Shown piece after piece: positions 16,200-25,283 of a stretch of 64,000 nt of DNA. This DNA comes from CAVQJU01 sp963729215. GTDB taxonomy: Bacteria; Acidobacteriota; Vicinamibacteria; Vicinamibacterales; CAVVIG01. Made by a program: the position numbers and the translations under genes. Below the pieces are notes generated by a model. It searched no databases. It was not told the DNA's origin and saw only the letters and a program-made list of their open reading frames with translations. The DNA lies in assembly GCA_963729215.1 (NCBI GenBank), contig CAVSND010000027.1, forward strand, positions 186,001 to 250,000, written 5' to 3'. The number at the start of each line of letters is the position of its first letter. The first letter of the stretch is position 1.

Positions 16200-17420
16200 A
16201 TGGCCATCAGCGTCGTCATGCCCGCTCTCGAAATGGCGCAGGAGACGGGCAAACTCGTGTCCTGGAAGAAGAAGAACGGCGAGAACGTCAAGAAGGGCGA
16301 GCTGCTGCTCGAAGTGGAAACCGACAAGGCCGTTGTGGAAATCGAAGCGGCGGCCGACGGGATCCTCGGCGGGATTACGGCGCAGGTCGGCGACGTGGTC
16401 CCGGTTGGGCAGACCATCGCGTGGCTGCTGAAACAGGGTGAGGCCCCGCCGGCAGCGGCCGCGCCGACGCAGACAGGACGGACCGGCGCCGCGGCGCCGC
16501 AGGCGACGGCGTCTGCGCCCGCTGCCGTGGCGGCCGCACCGGTTGCCAGCGCCGGTCCGGTTCAGATTTCTCCAAAGGCCCGCCGTCTCGCGAAAGAGCA
16601 CGGCGTGGACGTCACGACGATCAAAGGCACCGGTCCCGGCGGCGAGATCATCGCGGAAGACGTGCTGGCTGCCAAAGGATCAGCGGCTGCGCCAGCGGCA
16701 CCGGCCGCTGCGACGCGTCCTGCGGCTGCGGCTCAGGCGCCGGCCGAACTCGGTGCCCTCAGCTCCATCGGCAAAATTATGGCCGAGCGGACGACGCAGA
16801 GCTGGACGACCGCGCCGCACTTTTTCCTGTCGCGCGAGGTGGACTGCACCGAACTGGTCGCCGTCCGCAGGCGGCTGGGTCACGAAATCGAGCGAACGCG
16901 CGGCGTCAAGCTGACGTACACGGATTTGCTGACCGCAATCGTGGCGCAGACGTTGCGCAAACACCCGCGGATGAACGCGAGCTGGACGGGGGACACCATC
17001 AAGGCCAACGCCGACGTCAATGTCGGCCTGGCGATGGCCGTGACGGACGCGGTCGTCGTCGGCGTCGTCCCGAACACTGACGCGATCAACCTCGGCGACA
17101 TCGCGTCCCGTCGACGCGACCTCACCGAGCGCGCGCGGACGAACAAGCTCTCGCCGGCCGATATCACAGGGGCGACCTTCACCATCAGCAATCTCGGGAT
17201 GTATCACGTGGATTCGTTCACGGCCATCATCGTGCCGCCGCAGGCGGGAATTCTCGCCGTGGGCGCGATGAAGGATCGGTTGGTACCGGTGATGGGCGGG
17301 GTCGCCGTGAAGCCGATGATGACGCTCACGCTGTCGTGCGATCACCGCGTCCTCGACGGGGCCCGCGGCGCCATGTTCATGCAGGATCTGGTCGAGGCGC
17401 TCCCGAACGCGCCCCTGTAG
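16200..17420 (+). CDS. Dihydrolipoamide acyltransferase (E2 component)
   Basis: E2 core of the 2-oxo acid dehydrogenase complex, 406 residues. Domains in order: one lipoyl domain with the lipoylated Lys43 (VETDKAVVEIEA), an Ala/Pro-rich linker (about 80-115), a peripheral-subunit-binding domain (ISPKARRLAKEHGVDVTTIK, about 120-155), and the acyltransferase domain (about 180-406) ending in the catalytic SCDHRVLDGA (His381). No lipoamide dehydrogenase (E3) gene is in the cluster, so an E3 shared from elsewhere is implied. The start ATG at 16200 has no strong ribosome-binding site. Confidence 0.93.
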   Translation: MAISVVMPALEMAQETGKLVSWKKKNGENVKKGELLLEVETDKAVVEIEAAADGILGGITAQVGDVVPVGQTIAWLLKQGEAPPAAAAPTQTGRTGAAAPQATASAPAAVAAAPVASAGPVQISPKARRLAKEHGVDVTTIKGTGPGGEIIAEDVLAAKGSAAAPAAPAAATRPAAAAQAPAELGALSSIGKIMAERTTQSWTTAPHFFLSREVDCTELVAVRRRLGHEIERTRGVKLTYTDLLTAIVAQTLRKHPRMNASWTGDTIKANADVNVGLAMAVTDAVVVGVVPNTDAINLGDIASRRRDLTERARTNKLSPADITGATFTISNLGMYHVDSFTAIIVPPQAGILAVGAMKDRLVPVMGGVAVKPMMTLTLSCDHRVLDGARGAMFMQDLVEALPNAPL

Positions 17421-17428
17421 CGGCCTTC

Positions 17429-17506
17429 TCACGAAGTCACGAAGACCACGAAGCACGTGAAGATCCTAGAAGGTTGGTGATCTTCGTGTCCTTCGTGTCT
17501 TGGTGA
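17429..17506. repeat. Inverted short-period array, CACGAAG type (7 nt)
   Basis: CACGAAG units on the left (17429-17464) and their inverse CTTCGTG on the right (17479-17506) flank a short centre with a GATC on each side, giving a potential long hairpin in the convergent gap after the E2 gene. Possible bidirectional terminator (inference). Confidence 0.75.
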
Positions 17507-17516
17507 TTACCGAACT

Positions 17517-17541
17517 GCGCAGACCTGAAGATCTGCGCTAC
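17517..17541 (-). repeat. REP-like hairpin with GTAG head (GCAGATC variant)
   Basis: On the minus strand: GTAGC head, stem GCAGATC/GGTCTGC with one G-T wobble, TTCA loop. The head TAG (17540-17538) is the stop codon of the minus-strand secreted protein gene. Confidence 0.65.
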
Positions 17542-18617
17542 CTTCTGACTGCCGTCAGGACTTCCTCCGCCGAGTGCACCAGCATGTGCGTGACACGGCC
17601 GTTGCCGTCCTTCACGAACTCGTAGGTTCCGAGCAGCCTTGGGGAGAACATCGTCTGCGAGAGCGGGACCATCGGTACCTTGCCCTTGCCGCGCAAGTCG
17701 ATCAGCAGCTGGCCCTCCTCGAGTGTCACCGTGAACGACGTACCGGCTGTGCCCGCCAGCTGCCTGGTGCCCGCGGGGTTCTGCACCTGGTACACGCCGA
17801 CGTATGTCGCCAGGACCGCAGGCACGACCGTTACGGCCTTCTCTTCCGTTGTACGGCCCACCAGGTGCACGCGATCCTTTTCGTTTTCGAGGCAGACGTA
17901 TTCGATGAGATCCGTATCTGCCACAAGATTGCCGCCGGCGTTGAACGTCATCGGCTTCGCGTAGACCGCGGGATCGTCGAGGGTGACCTGCAGCTCCATG
18001 CGGCCGAAGTCGCGCCGCCGGAAACGCTCGGTCATGCGCAGGCCTTCGCTGTGCGGATGTCCTGCGAAGTCCAGCCACGTCCGGTCGTTGAAGCCGGCGG
18101 TCGTGACGACGAGCGTGTCGCCCTCCCAGCGTCCGACCGAGTAGCCCATCCAGTTGGGATTTGGATCGCGCGGCAGCTCACGGCCGTCGAGGAAGATCTG
18201 GCGGTAGGAGAGATCCTCGAACAGCATCACGATGATTTCGGGCGTCTGGATGATCTTCGACAGCCCGCCGCGCGTAATGTGGCGCGGTCCGCCGGGAATG
18301 CAGCCCGTGATCTCCGGATCATCCTTTCCGAAGTCATCAAGACGTTTTTTCGACAGCTCGCGCGCCCAGGGCTGGATGTCCGTCGCAGCGAGGTCGGCGG
18401 TGATATTGGCCGCGTAGCCGATCTCGATGCCGAGTTGCCAGAGGCCTGTCAGGTCCGGCCGGCCCTCTCGAGTGTTCGGCGCCGGGGCTGCGAGGTTGGG
18501 CTTACCGTCGGCAGTTCGCGGGATGCCGGCCGTCGGCTGTTTCACCCACTGCGCGGATACGGACGCGCTCGAGCACGCAGTCAGCGCGACGGCCATCAGG
18601 AGGCCCGGTCGGTTCAT
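17538..18617 (-). CDS. Secreted protein of the G-R-W-E-G-D family
   Basis: 359-residue exported protein (signal peptide to about SASVSAQW, with a possible lipobox-like TACSS). The core contains GYSVGRWEGDTLVVTTAGF, the signature shared with four other proteins in this window (21.1, 33.6, 38.7 and 46.8 kb). This member has an extra C-terminal domain of about 100 residues beginning around VGVYQVQNPAG. The family is expanded in Acidobacteriota and has no known function; a beta-rich extracytoplasmic binding or hydrolytic role is possible. Convergent with the E2 gene. Confidence 0.72.
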   Translation of the reverse strand: MNRPGLLMAVALTACSSASVSAQWVKQPTAGIPRTADGKPNLAAPAPNTREGRPDLTGLWQLGIEIGYAANITADLAATDIQPWARELSKKRLDDFGKDDPEITGCIPGGPRHITRGGLSKIIQTPEIIVMLFEDLSYRQIFLDGRELPRDPNPNWMGYSVGRWEGDTLVVTTAGFNDRTWLDFAGHPHSEGLRMTERFRRRDFGRMELQVTLDDPAVYAKPMTFNAGGNLVADTDLIEYVCLENEKDRVHLVGRTTEEKAVTVVPAVLATYVGVYQVQNPAGTRQLAGTAGTSFTVTLEEGQLLIDLRGKGKVPMVPLSQTMFSPRLLGTYEFVKDGNGRVTHMLVHSAEEVLTAVRR

Positions 18618-18773
18618 GGTTTCAGATCCTACTGCGTCCCGCGTCGCGCGCGGATGTCGGCTGACGGATATCCGATCGCTCGTGTGTTATCTGCTCAGTT
18701 CGTCGCGCCATGTCACAGCAGTTCCGAAGGTGAATGCCATCGCCGCGTCCGCAGCTGACACTTGAAGGACGCC

Positions 18774-20946
18774 ATGATCTTCCTCTTCGTTGCCGGTCTC
18801 GCCCTCCTGGCGCTCATTCTGGTTGCGCGGCTCTTCGGGCAACTTCGGCACGTCAACCAGCGCTTCGACAACGTTCAGGCCCGGTTGCGCCGGCTCGAGG
18901 AAGGGCTGCCCAGGCCCGCGCCGCCGACGTCGGCCGGGCCGTCCGTGTTCGCTTCGCCCGCGCCTCCGCCGCGCGTGACACCATCGCCGGTGCTTCCGTC
19001 TTCCGCGCACACGTCACCGCCGCCGCTACCAGCTGCAGCGCCAGCGGCTGCGGCTCGGCCGGCGGTCGTGACTGCGGCCGCCCGGACCAGGGCGGATCTC
19101 GAGACCGAAATCGGCTCGCGTTGGGCGCTCGTCATCGGCGTGCTGGTTCTGGTCCTGGGTGTCGCATTCTTCGTCAGGTACGCGTTCGATCGGCACTGGG
19201 TGAGCGAGACCCTGCGCGTGGGGGCTGGAACGGCTGGCAGGCGGCGCCGTCCTGGCCGTTGGTGTGCGCCTGGCCGGGCGGGGCTATCCGCTCTATGGCC
19301 GCCTGGTCGCGGGCGGCGGTCTCGCGATCCTCTACGTGTCGGCGTACGCGGCCAGCGCCTTATATGCCCTCGTGCCGCCAGGCGTCGCCCTCCTGTGGAT
19401 GGCGATGCTGAGCGGAGTGACCGCGTTCGCCGCCGATCGGCAGAACTCGCAGGGCCTCGCGGCCACGGCGATCGTGCTGGCGTTTGCGGCACCGTTCCTC
19501 GTGGCCACGAATCAGGATCAACATCTCGCGCTCTTCGCCTACGACGCGGCCCTCGTGGCCGCGACGCTCTTCCTGGTCCGCCGCCACGAGTGGTTGTTCC
19601 TCGCCCTGGCGGGTTTCTGGCTCACCTGGGTGACGCTGGCCGCCTGGTCGAGTCGAATCGTATCGCCCGGCGTACTTTGCCTCCACCGAGCTGTATCTCA
19701 CGGTGGTCAGCGCGATGTTCCTGGTCGTCGCGAACGATCTTCGCGGCTCGCGGCATCCGCTCGCGAAGCTCGTGAAGGCGGCGCTGTGGTTCGGACCGTT
19801 CCTCTACCATTGCGCCTCGATCGCCGTCCTCTTCGACCACTCGTTGTGGCTGCTGCTGTACTTCCTGATCGTCAGTGCTGTGGGGATCGCGATTCTGAGC
19901 GAGCGGCCATGGCTGCGCCTGTTGCTGTGGTCGGTGATTGCCGTACCGTTCTACGCGTGGGTCACGACACACTCACAAGCGGCGTGGTTCGTCGCCGCGC
20001 TCGCCGTTGCGTTCGGTCTGTACGCGCTGCACCTGGCCGGCCAGCTGCGGGTGTTTGTCGCGAGCTCGACGTTTACCCTGCCGGAGCGGCTGCTGTTCCA
20101 GGCGAATGGCCTCGCTCTGTTTGTCTGGGCTTATGAACCGGTGTACGGCCACGCCGCCTCGACGGCGGGCCTCGCGCTCGGTCTGGCGATCTGGTACGGG
20201 GCGCTCGCCGCGGTCTTTCGCCGGCAGGCGGTTTCCGCCGTCGTGCCGCACGCGCTGGGCCTCGCGTTCACCTTCACGGCCATCGCGGTGGCGCTCGGAT
20301 TGGCCGGCCCCTGGATGACCGTCGCCTGGGCCGCCGAGGGGGCCGCCGTCGTCTGGGTTGGCCTCCATACGCGCACCACGGCGCTGCGGTACGGCGGTGC
20401 GGTCTTGCTGACGCTCGCCATCGTGCGGCTGGTCGTCACGCAGTTCGACGAGACGCTCGTGGGGTTTGCGCTGCTCCTCAACTCGCGCGCGCTCGACGGG
20501 CGGGTTCATCGTCGCATTGCTCTACGGCGCGGCGGTGATTCACGTCCGATACGCGCCGGACGGACTCCCGCCGATGGGTCGTCGGCTTTCTCGCGGCCGC
20601 CAACGTCCTGACGGTCGCGCTGCTGACCGCCGATATCTACTCGTTCTGGGAAGTGCGCGGCGAACAGTTCACGGCGTCGTTCAAGCGGGAAGTGAGCACC
20701 TCGGTGATGTGGGCGGCCTACGGGATGGCGCTGGTCGGACTGGGGTTCAGCCGCCCATCGGTGGTTTTGAGGTACCTCGGCCTGGGCCTGCTCGGGCTCA
20801 CGGTTGCCAAGCTCTTCACCATCGACCTGGTGGCGCTCGACGGCATCTACCGCATCGTTGGTTTCATCGTCATGGGCCTGGTCCTGCTGGCCGCGTCATT
20901 TCTCTACCACCGCTCTCTCCGCCGTTCGTCGTCGGTCCCGGCTTAG
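18774..20946 (+). CDS. DUF2339 multi-spanning membrane protein, four frameshifts
   Basis: Large inner-membrane protein of about 724 codons if mended. It has an N-terminal anchor, a coiled-coil segment (RHVNQRFDNVQARLRRLEEG), a Pro/Ala-rich linker, then many transmembrane helices starting GSRWALVIGVLVLVLGVAFFVRYAF, the DUF2339 hallmark. The frame breaks at about 19220-19224 (G5 for G4), 19648-19660, 20498-20500 (GGG for GG) and 20562; deleting one base each time restores a continuous hydrophobic protein (for example VGLERLAGGAVLAVG). Start ATG 18774 follows AAGGA. Function unknown. Either an error-rich stretch or a true pseudogene. Confidence 0.75.
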
Positions 20947-20962
20947 ACAGGGTGATTCGCTT

Positions 20963-21011
20963 CGTTCCACGTTCTACGCTTTACGTTCAGGCTGCGCTCT
21001 TCAGCAGCCTG
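20963..21011. repeat. CGTTCTA array plus CAGGCTGC hairpin
   Basis: CGTTCCA/CGTTCTA/CGCTTTA units (20963-20987), then perfect 8-bp arms CAGGCTGC (20988-20995) and GCAGCCTG (21004-21011). Second copy of the composite at 8611-8659. It lies 16 bases after the DUF2339 stop, a terminator-like position. Confidence 0.7.
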
Positions 21012-21055
21012 TGAGGTATGTCAACCGTGACCGTCAGCCATACCGCCCTCGGCGG

Positions 21056-21083
21056 TTGACTGCCGTTTGCCTTCGATTACAAT
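21056..21083 (+). promoter_or_regulatory. Sigma-70-type promoter for the first three-gene cassette
   Basis: TTGACT (21056-21061) and TACAAT (21078-21083) separated by 16 bases, about 43 bases upstream of the cassette's first ATG, which itself has GGAGG upstream. The best promoter match in the window by eye. Confidence 0.6.
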
Positions 21084-21125
21084 CGGCAAGTTCCATTTTC
21101 CGGTGAGTTTCGGAGGAGTTCTTCC

Positions 21126-22001
21126 ATGCCCAAGTGTGTCTGCCGAACACTGGTTGCCGGTGCGGCGCTCTGCACGGTGCTGTCGAGCATTCCCGCGTCC
21201 GCGCAATCGAATCTGTCGGGTGTGTGGAACAACCTCGGCATCCTGAACGAGGACTGGCCCGACCGTCTGCCGGGTCCCGAGCTCGGCGACTACGCCGGCC
21301 TGCCCGTGAACGACGCAGTGCGCGCGCGTGCGGACGCCTGGGACGCTTCGCTCATCACGCTGCCCGAATACCAGTGCAGGGTCCACCCGTCGGACTACGT
21401 GTCGAGTTTCGCCGGCCTTCGCATGTGGGAAGAGCGCGACTCGGCGTCGCAACAGCTGGTCGCCATCCATACTCACCACTTCGCATGGGGCACGGAACGG
21501 ACGATCTGGATGGACGGCCGTCCCCATCCGCCCGAGTACGCCATGCATACCGCGATGGGCTTCTCGACCGGCAAGTGGGACGGCGACATCCTCGTCGTGA
21601 CGACGACCCACCTGAAGGAGGGGTGGACGCGGCGCAACGGCCTCACGCGCAGCGATTCCGCGACGGTGACCGAGCATTTCATCCGCCATGGCGACACCAT
21701 GACGCTTGTGATCTCCGTCGTCGACCCGAAGTACTACACCGAGCCGGTCGTCCGGTCGCGTGATTACGAGTACGAAGTGAACGGCGACATCGGACCGTAT
21801 CCCTGCGAGCCGGTCGAAGAGATCATCCGGCCGAAGGGCGAGATCCCGCATCACCTGCCGGGCACGAATCCGTTTCTGACCGAGTACGCGAAAGCCCACG
21901 GCATTCCGCTCGAGGCGGCCCGCGGCGGCGCTGAAACGATGTATCCGGAGTACCGAAAGAAGCTGGCGGCGATGCCGAAGCCCGAGGGAGCCAAGAAGTG
22001 A
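21126..22001 (+). CDS. Secreted G-K-W-D-G-D family protein, cassette copy 1 gene A
   Basis: 291-residue exported protein (signal peptide ending SIPASAQS). Conserved blocks: RLPGPELGDYAGLPVNDAVR, ITLPEYQCRVHPSDY, IWMDGRPHPPEYAMHT, GFSTGKWDGDILVVTTTHL, and C-terminal RGGAETMYPEYRKKL. Two cysteines (YQC and YPCEP) may pair. Very similar in layout to the proteins at 38661 and 46771. Its last bases overlap the MBL gene's GTG by four (GTGA). Function unknown; probably extracytoplasmic. Confidence 0.75.
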   Translation: MPKCVCRTLVAGAALCTVLSSIPASAQSNLSGVWNNLGILNEDWPDRLPGPELGDYAGLPVNDAVRARADAWDASLITLPEYQCRVHPSDYVSSFAGLRMWEERDSASQQLVAIHTHHFAWGTERTIWMDGRPHPPEYAMHTAMGFSTGKWDGDILVVTTTHLKEGWTRRNGLTRSDSATVTEHFIRHGDTMTLVISVVDPKYYTEPVVRSRDYEYEVNGDIGPYPCEPVEEIIRPKGEIPHHLPGTNPFLTEYAKAHGIPLEAARGGAETMYPEYRKKLAAMPKPEGAKK

Positions 22002-22969
22002 CGCGCGCACGATTCAACATCGTCTTCGCCGCTGTGGCTCTGGCGGCTCTGGCGGCCGTGCCATACGCACAGCAGCAGAATTTCGACAACGTCGAAGTCC
22101 ACCTGCAGAAGGCCCAGGGCAATATCTACATGCTGGTGGGCGCCGGCGGGAACGTGACCGTGCAGGCCGGACCTGAAGGCGTCCTGATCGTGGACACGCA
22201 GTACGCCCAGATGTCGGCGAAGCTTCTCGCCGCGATCCGCACGCTGTCTCAGGGGCCGCTGCGTTACATCATCAATACGCACAGCCACCCCGACCATGTG
22301 GGCGGCAACGAAAACCTGAAGAAGGCGGGCGCGACGATCGCCGGCGGCAACGTCACGCTCGACATCGGCGACGCGGCGCAAGGCGCGCAGATTATCTCCC
22401 ACATCAACGCCTACAAGCACATGAGCGCGCGCGCGAACGGCCAGTTCGCGACGCCCGCGGCGGCGTGGCCCACGAGCACGTTTCTCGGCGACGACAAGAA
22501 GCTGTATTTCAACGGCGAGGGCGTCCACATCATCCACCAGGCCGCGGCCCACACGGACGGTGACAGCCTCGTGTTTTTCCGCAAGTCCGATGTGATCAGT
22601 ACCGGTGATCTTTTTGTGACGACCGGTTATCCGTTCATCGATCTGGCCGCGGGCGGAAACGTCCAGGGCATTGTCGCCGGTCTCAACCGCATCGTCGATC
22701 TCTGTATTCCTGTCTACGGCCAGGAAGGGGGCACGATGGTGATCCCGGGCCACGGCCGTCTGTCCGACATGGGCGACGTCATCAACTACCGTGAGATGGT
22801 CACCATCGTCCGCGACCGCGTCCAGGACATGGTGAAGAAGAATATGACGCTCGAACAGGTGAAGGCCGCGAAACCGACCCGCGACTACGACACGCTGTAC
22901 AACGCGCCCGGCGCCTTCATCACGGGGGACGCATTCGTCGAAGCGGTTTACAGGAGCCTCAAAAAGTGA
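21998..22969 (+). CDS. Secreted metallo-beta-lactamase-fold hydrolase, cassette copy 1 gene B
   Basis: 323-residue MBL-fold protein with a signal peptide (to about AVPYAQQQ). The Zn motif H-X-H-X-D-H is intact in INTHSHPDHVGGNENL (about residues 92-107). Further metal-ligand candidates are His in AAAHTDGDSL and His in VIPGHGRLSD. Such exported MBL proteins (quinoprotein-relay or cyclase-like) hydrolyse diverse esters, lactones or phosphoesters; the substrate is not readable. GTG start overlaps gene A, and its stop overlaps gene C, both by GTGA, so the three are translationally coupled. Confidence 0.82.
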   Translation: MTRARFNIVFAAVALAALAAVPYAQQQNFDNVEVHLQKAQGNIYMLVGAGGNVTVQAGPEGVLIVDTQYAQMSAKLLAAIRTLSQGPLRYIINTHSHPDHVGGNENLKKAGATIAGGNVTLDIGDAAQGAQIISHINAYKHMSARANGQFATPAAAWPTSTFLGDDKKLYFNGEGVHIIHQAAAHTDGDSLVFFRKSDVISTGDLFVTTGYPFIDLAAGGNVQGIVAGLNRIVDLCIPVYGQEGGTMVIPGHGRLSDMGDVINYREMVTIVRDRVQDMVKKNMTLEQVKAAKPTRDYDTLYNAPGAFITGDAFVEAVYRSLKK

Positions 22970-23724
22970 CGCGCACGATCAAGCTGGTCGTTCTCGCGCT
23001 CGCGCTGGTGCCGGCGGGCCTGTCGGCGCAGTTGCGCGGGCGCGATGTCACGGACCTGGACGCCGCAAACGCCGGACGCGGCCGGGGCGGTCCGCCGGCC
23101 AAAACACCAAAAGATGCCGCGCCGGTCGATCTCACCGGGTACTGGGTCTCGATTGTGTCCGAGGACTGGCGCTTCCGGATGCTGACGCCGCCCAAGGGCG
23201 ATTTCCCGAACTTCCTCCTGACGCCGGAGGGCACGAAGCTCGCCAACACGTGGGATCCGGCGAAGGACGAGGCGTCGAAGGATCACTGCAAGGCTTATGG
23301 GGCGCCCAACATCATGCGTGTGCCCGGCCGCTTCCACATCACGTGGGCGGACGACAAAACGCTGAAAATCGAAACCGATGCGGGCATGCAGACGCGACTG
23401 CTGAAATTCGGCGCCGCGGGGCCAGCGGTCGCGCCCTCGCGTCAGGGCACCTCGACCGCGCAGTGGGAGCGGAAAGCGCTCCGCGTGGAGACGAGGAACC
23501 TGCTGCCTGGCTATCTCCAGGCCAACGGCGTGCCGTACAGCGCGAACTTGAGCATGCTGGAATACTTCGACGTCATCAGCGAACCCGGCGGCGAAGTATG
23601 GCTGATCGACGATTCCGTCATCACCGATCCGACGTACCTGGTGCGGAGCCATAAGCGGAGTACACACCTGCGCCGGCAGGCGGATGGAGCCGGCTGGGAG
23701 CCGCAGGCGTGTGTGGTAAGGTAA
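22966..23724 (+). CDS. Secreted protein, cassette copy 1 gene C
   Basis: 252-residue exported protein of unknown function (signal peptide MTRTIKLVVLALALVPAGLSAQ). Landmarks: VDLTGYWVSIVSEDWRFRM (about 54-72), ANTWDPAKDEASKDHCKAYG, PGRFHITWADDKTLKIETDAG and C-terminal WEPQACVV. The cysteines in HCKAYG and QACVV may pair. The same protein type ends the second cassette (40574-41342). Starts with GTG inside the MBL stop. Confidence 0.72.
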   Translation: MTRTIKLVVLALALVPAGLSAQLRGRDVTDLDAANAGRGRGGPPAKTPKDAAPVDLTGYWVSIVSEDWRFRMLTPPKGDFPNFLLTPEGTKLANTWDPAKDEASKDHCKAYGAPNIMRVPGRFHITWADDKTLKIETDAGMQTRLLKFGAAGPAVAPSRQGTSTAQWERKALRVETRNLLPGYLQANGVPYSANLSMLEYFDVISEPGGEVWLIDDSVITDPTYLVRSHKRSTHLRRQADGAGWEPQACVVR

Positions 23725-23740
23725 ATTCGATCAAAGCCTT

Positions 23741-23998
23741 ATGCCCCTTTACGAGTACGTCTGCCGGGCGTGTCACCATGAATTCGAGGCGCTCGTGCGG
23801 GCGCAGGATCCACCGCCGAAGTGCAAGGCCTGTCAGAGCGAAGATCTGGAGCGGCTCCTGTCGGCGGCCAGCATGTCCACGGCCGATCAGACGCGTTCGT
23901 ACGTCAAGGCCGAACGGAAGCGGCGGCTGCCGAAGCACCGGGCCGAGCAGAACGAGGAATACCAGCACACCCTCAAGGAACATCTGCACGACGACTAA
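23741..23998 (+). CDS. FmdB-family zinc-ribbon protein
   Basis: 85-residue protein with the FmdB/putative-regulatory zinc ribbon: MPLYEYVCRACHHEFEALV then CKACQSEDLERLLS (two C-X2-C pairs), followed by a charged helical tail. FmdB-type proteins are widespread small zinc-binding proteins of uncertain role, once linked to formamidase regulation. It follows the cassette by 16 bases and could be on the same transcript. Confidence 0.85.
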   Translation: MPLYEYVCRACHHEFEALVRAQDPPPKCKACQSEDLERLLSAASMSTADQTRSYVKAERKRRLPKHRAEQNEEYQHTLKEHLHDD

Positions 23999-24172
23999 CA
24001 GGGTCCACGGGTCCACAGGGTCCACAGAGGGTCCACGGGGTCAACTAGGTCCGCGGATCCACTGAGTCCAGTTGTCCGCCAAGTCCACCTATCCACTTGG
24101 ACGATGGCCATGGGTCCGCTTCGTCCCGTGGACCCTGTGGACCCGTGGACCTTGTGGACCCTGGGGACCTCG
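23999..24172. repeat. Inverted short-period array, GTGGACCC type (about 9 nt)
   Basis: GGGTCCACA units on the left (from the FmdB stop) and the inverse GTGGACCCT units on the right (24120-24172) in a convergent gap, giving a long imperfect hairpin. Same family as 33497-33600 and 42930-43038. Confidence 0.8.
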
Positions 24173-24174
24173 TG

Positions 24175-25155
24175 TTATTTGAACGACTCGGGATTCAGAA
24201 GGTTCGGCGGCCGCTGGCCCGTCAGTGCGGCGGTGCAGTTGGCGACCGCCATGTTGCACATGCGCAGCCGTGTATCGACCGAGGCGCTGGCCATGTGGGG
24301 CGCCAGCACGGTGTTGGGCAGCTTCGCGAGGCCGGCGGCGAGCTTTGGCTCGTTCTCGTAGACATCGAGTCCGGCCCCTGCAATCCGTCCGGCTTTCAGC
24401 GTCTTCACCAGCGCCCGCTCGTCCACGACCGGTCCCCGCGCCGTATTCACCAGGACCGCCGTCGGCTTCATCAGCGCCAGCTCGGCGGCACCGATGTAGT
24501 GGCGCGTCTCGGGGAAGAGCGGCAGGTGCAGCGAGACGACATCGCTTTCGCGCAGCAGCGTCTGCTTGTCCACGAAGGTGGCCTTGAGCTCCCGCTCGAC
24601 GGCTTCCGGTGCCCGCCGCGGGCCCGTATAGAGGACGCGCATGTTGAAGCCGGCGGCGCGCCGCGCGACGCCGCGGCCGATTCGGCCGAAACCGCAGATA
24701 CCGAGCGTCTTGCCGTACACGTCCCATCCGAGGTTCGACATGAACCGCCAGCGTGTCCACTTGCCTGACCGCACCAGCCTGTCCGCTTCGATGAGGCGCC
24801 TGGCCGTTGCCAGAATCAGGCACCAGGCGAAGTCCGCCGTTGTGTCGTCCATGGCGCCGGGCGTGTTGGTCAGCATGACGCCGCGGCGTGTCGCCGCCGC
24901 CACGTCGAAGTTGTTGTACCCCACGGCGACATTCGACACGATCTTCAGCCGCGGCGCCGCCGCGAGGAGCGTCTCGGAAATCACGTCCGTGATCAGCGTG
25001 ATCGCCGCATCCTTGTCCTTCAGTTTGCGCCGTAACTGCGCGGCGCTGAGCGGCGCATCTTTCTGATTGCTCTCCACGTCGAAGCGCGACGCCAGCGTCT
25101 CGAGGGCTTCGTCTGAAATTCTCTGTGTTACCAGCACTCGCGGTTTCGCGGCCAC
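24175..25155 (-). CDS. D-2-hydroxyacid dehydrogenase (glyoxylate/hydroxypyruvate-reductase-like)
   Basis: NAD(P)-dependent dehydrogenase of 326 residues. The nucleotide-binding motif is GFGRIGRGVARR (about 155-166). The catalytic triad is Arg240 (NTARGPVV), Glu267 (VYENEP) and His287 (LAPHMASAS). It resembles GyaR/GhrB-type glyoxylate reductases. I chose GTG 25155, with GAGGG four bases upstream, over a TTG at 25176. It may work with the glyoxylate enzymes at 50.7-54.7 kb (inference). Confidence 0.88.
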   Translation of the reverse strand: MAAKPRVLVTQRISDEALETLASRFDVESNQKDAPLSAAQLRRKLKDKDAAITLITDVISETLLAAAPRLKIVSNVAVGYNNFDVAAATRRGVMLTNTPGAMDDTTADFAWCLILATARRLIEADRLVRSGKWTRWRFMSNLGWDVYGKTLGICGFGRIGRGVARRAAGFNMRVLYTGPRRAPEAVERELKATFVDKQTLLRESDVVSLHLPLFPETRHYIGAAELALMKPTAVLVNTARGPVVDERALVKTLKAGRIAGAGLDVYENEPKLAAGLAKLPNTVLAPHMASASVDTRLRMCNMAVANCTAALTGQRPPNLLNPESFK

Positions 25156-25202
25156 GGATCCCTCGCTTGGAAACAAACGTCTAGAACGCGTTTCCGATCG
25201 GT

Positions 25203-25254
25203 GTAGCGTCCGCCTTCAGGCGGACGGCAACGGCCGGCTGAAGCCGGCCGCTAC
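25203..25254. repeat. REP-like pair, heads outwards
   Basis: GTAGC with GTCCGCC-TTCA-GGCGGAC, then GGCCGGC-TGAA-GCCGGCC followed by GCTAC. The GTAG heads lie at the outer ends, opposite to the pairs at 5.9 and 14.3 kb. It sits between two minus-strand genes. Confidence 0.75.
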
Positions 25255-25283
25255 GTGATTTCGAAAACCGCATGAGAACCATG

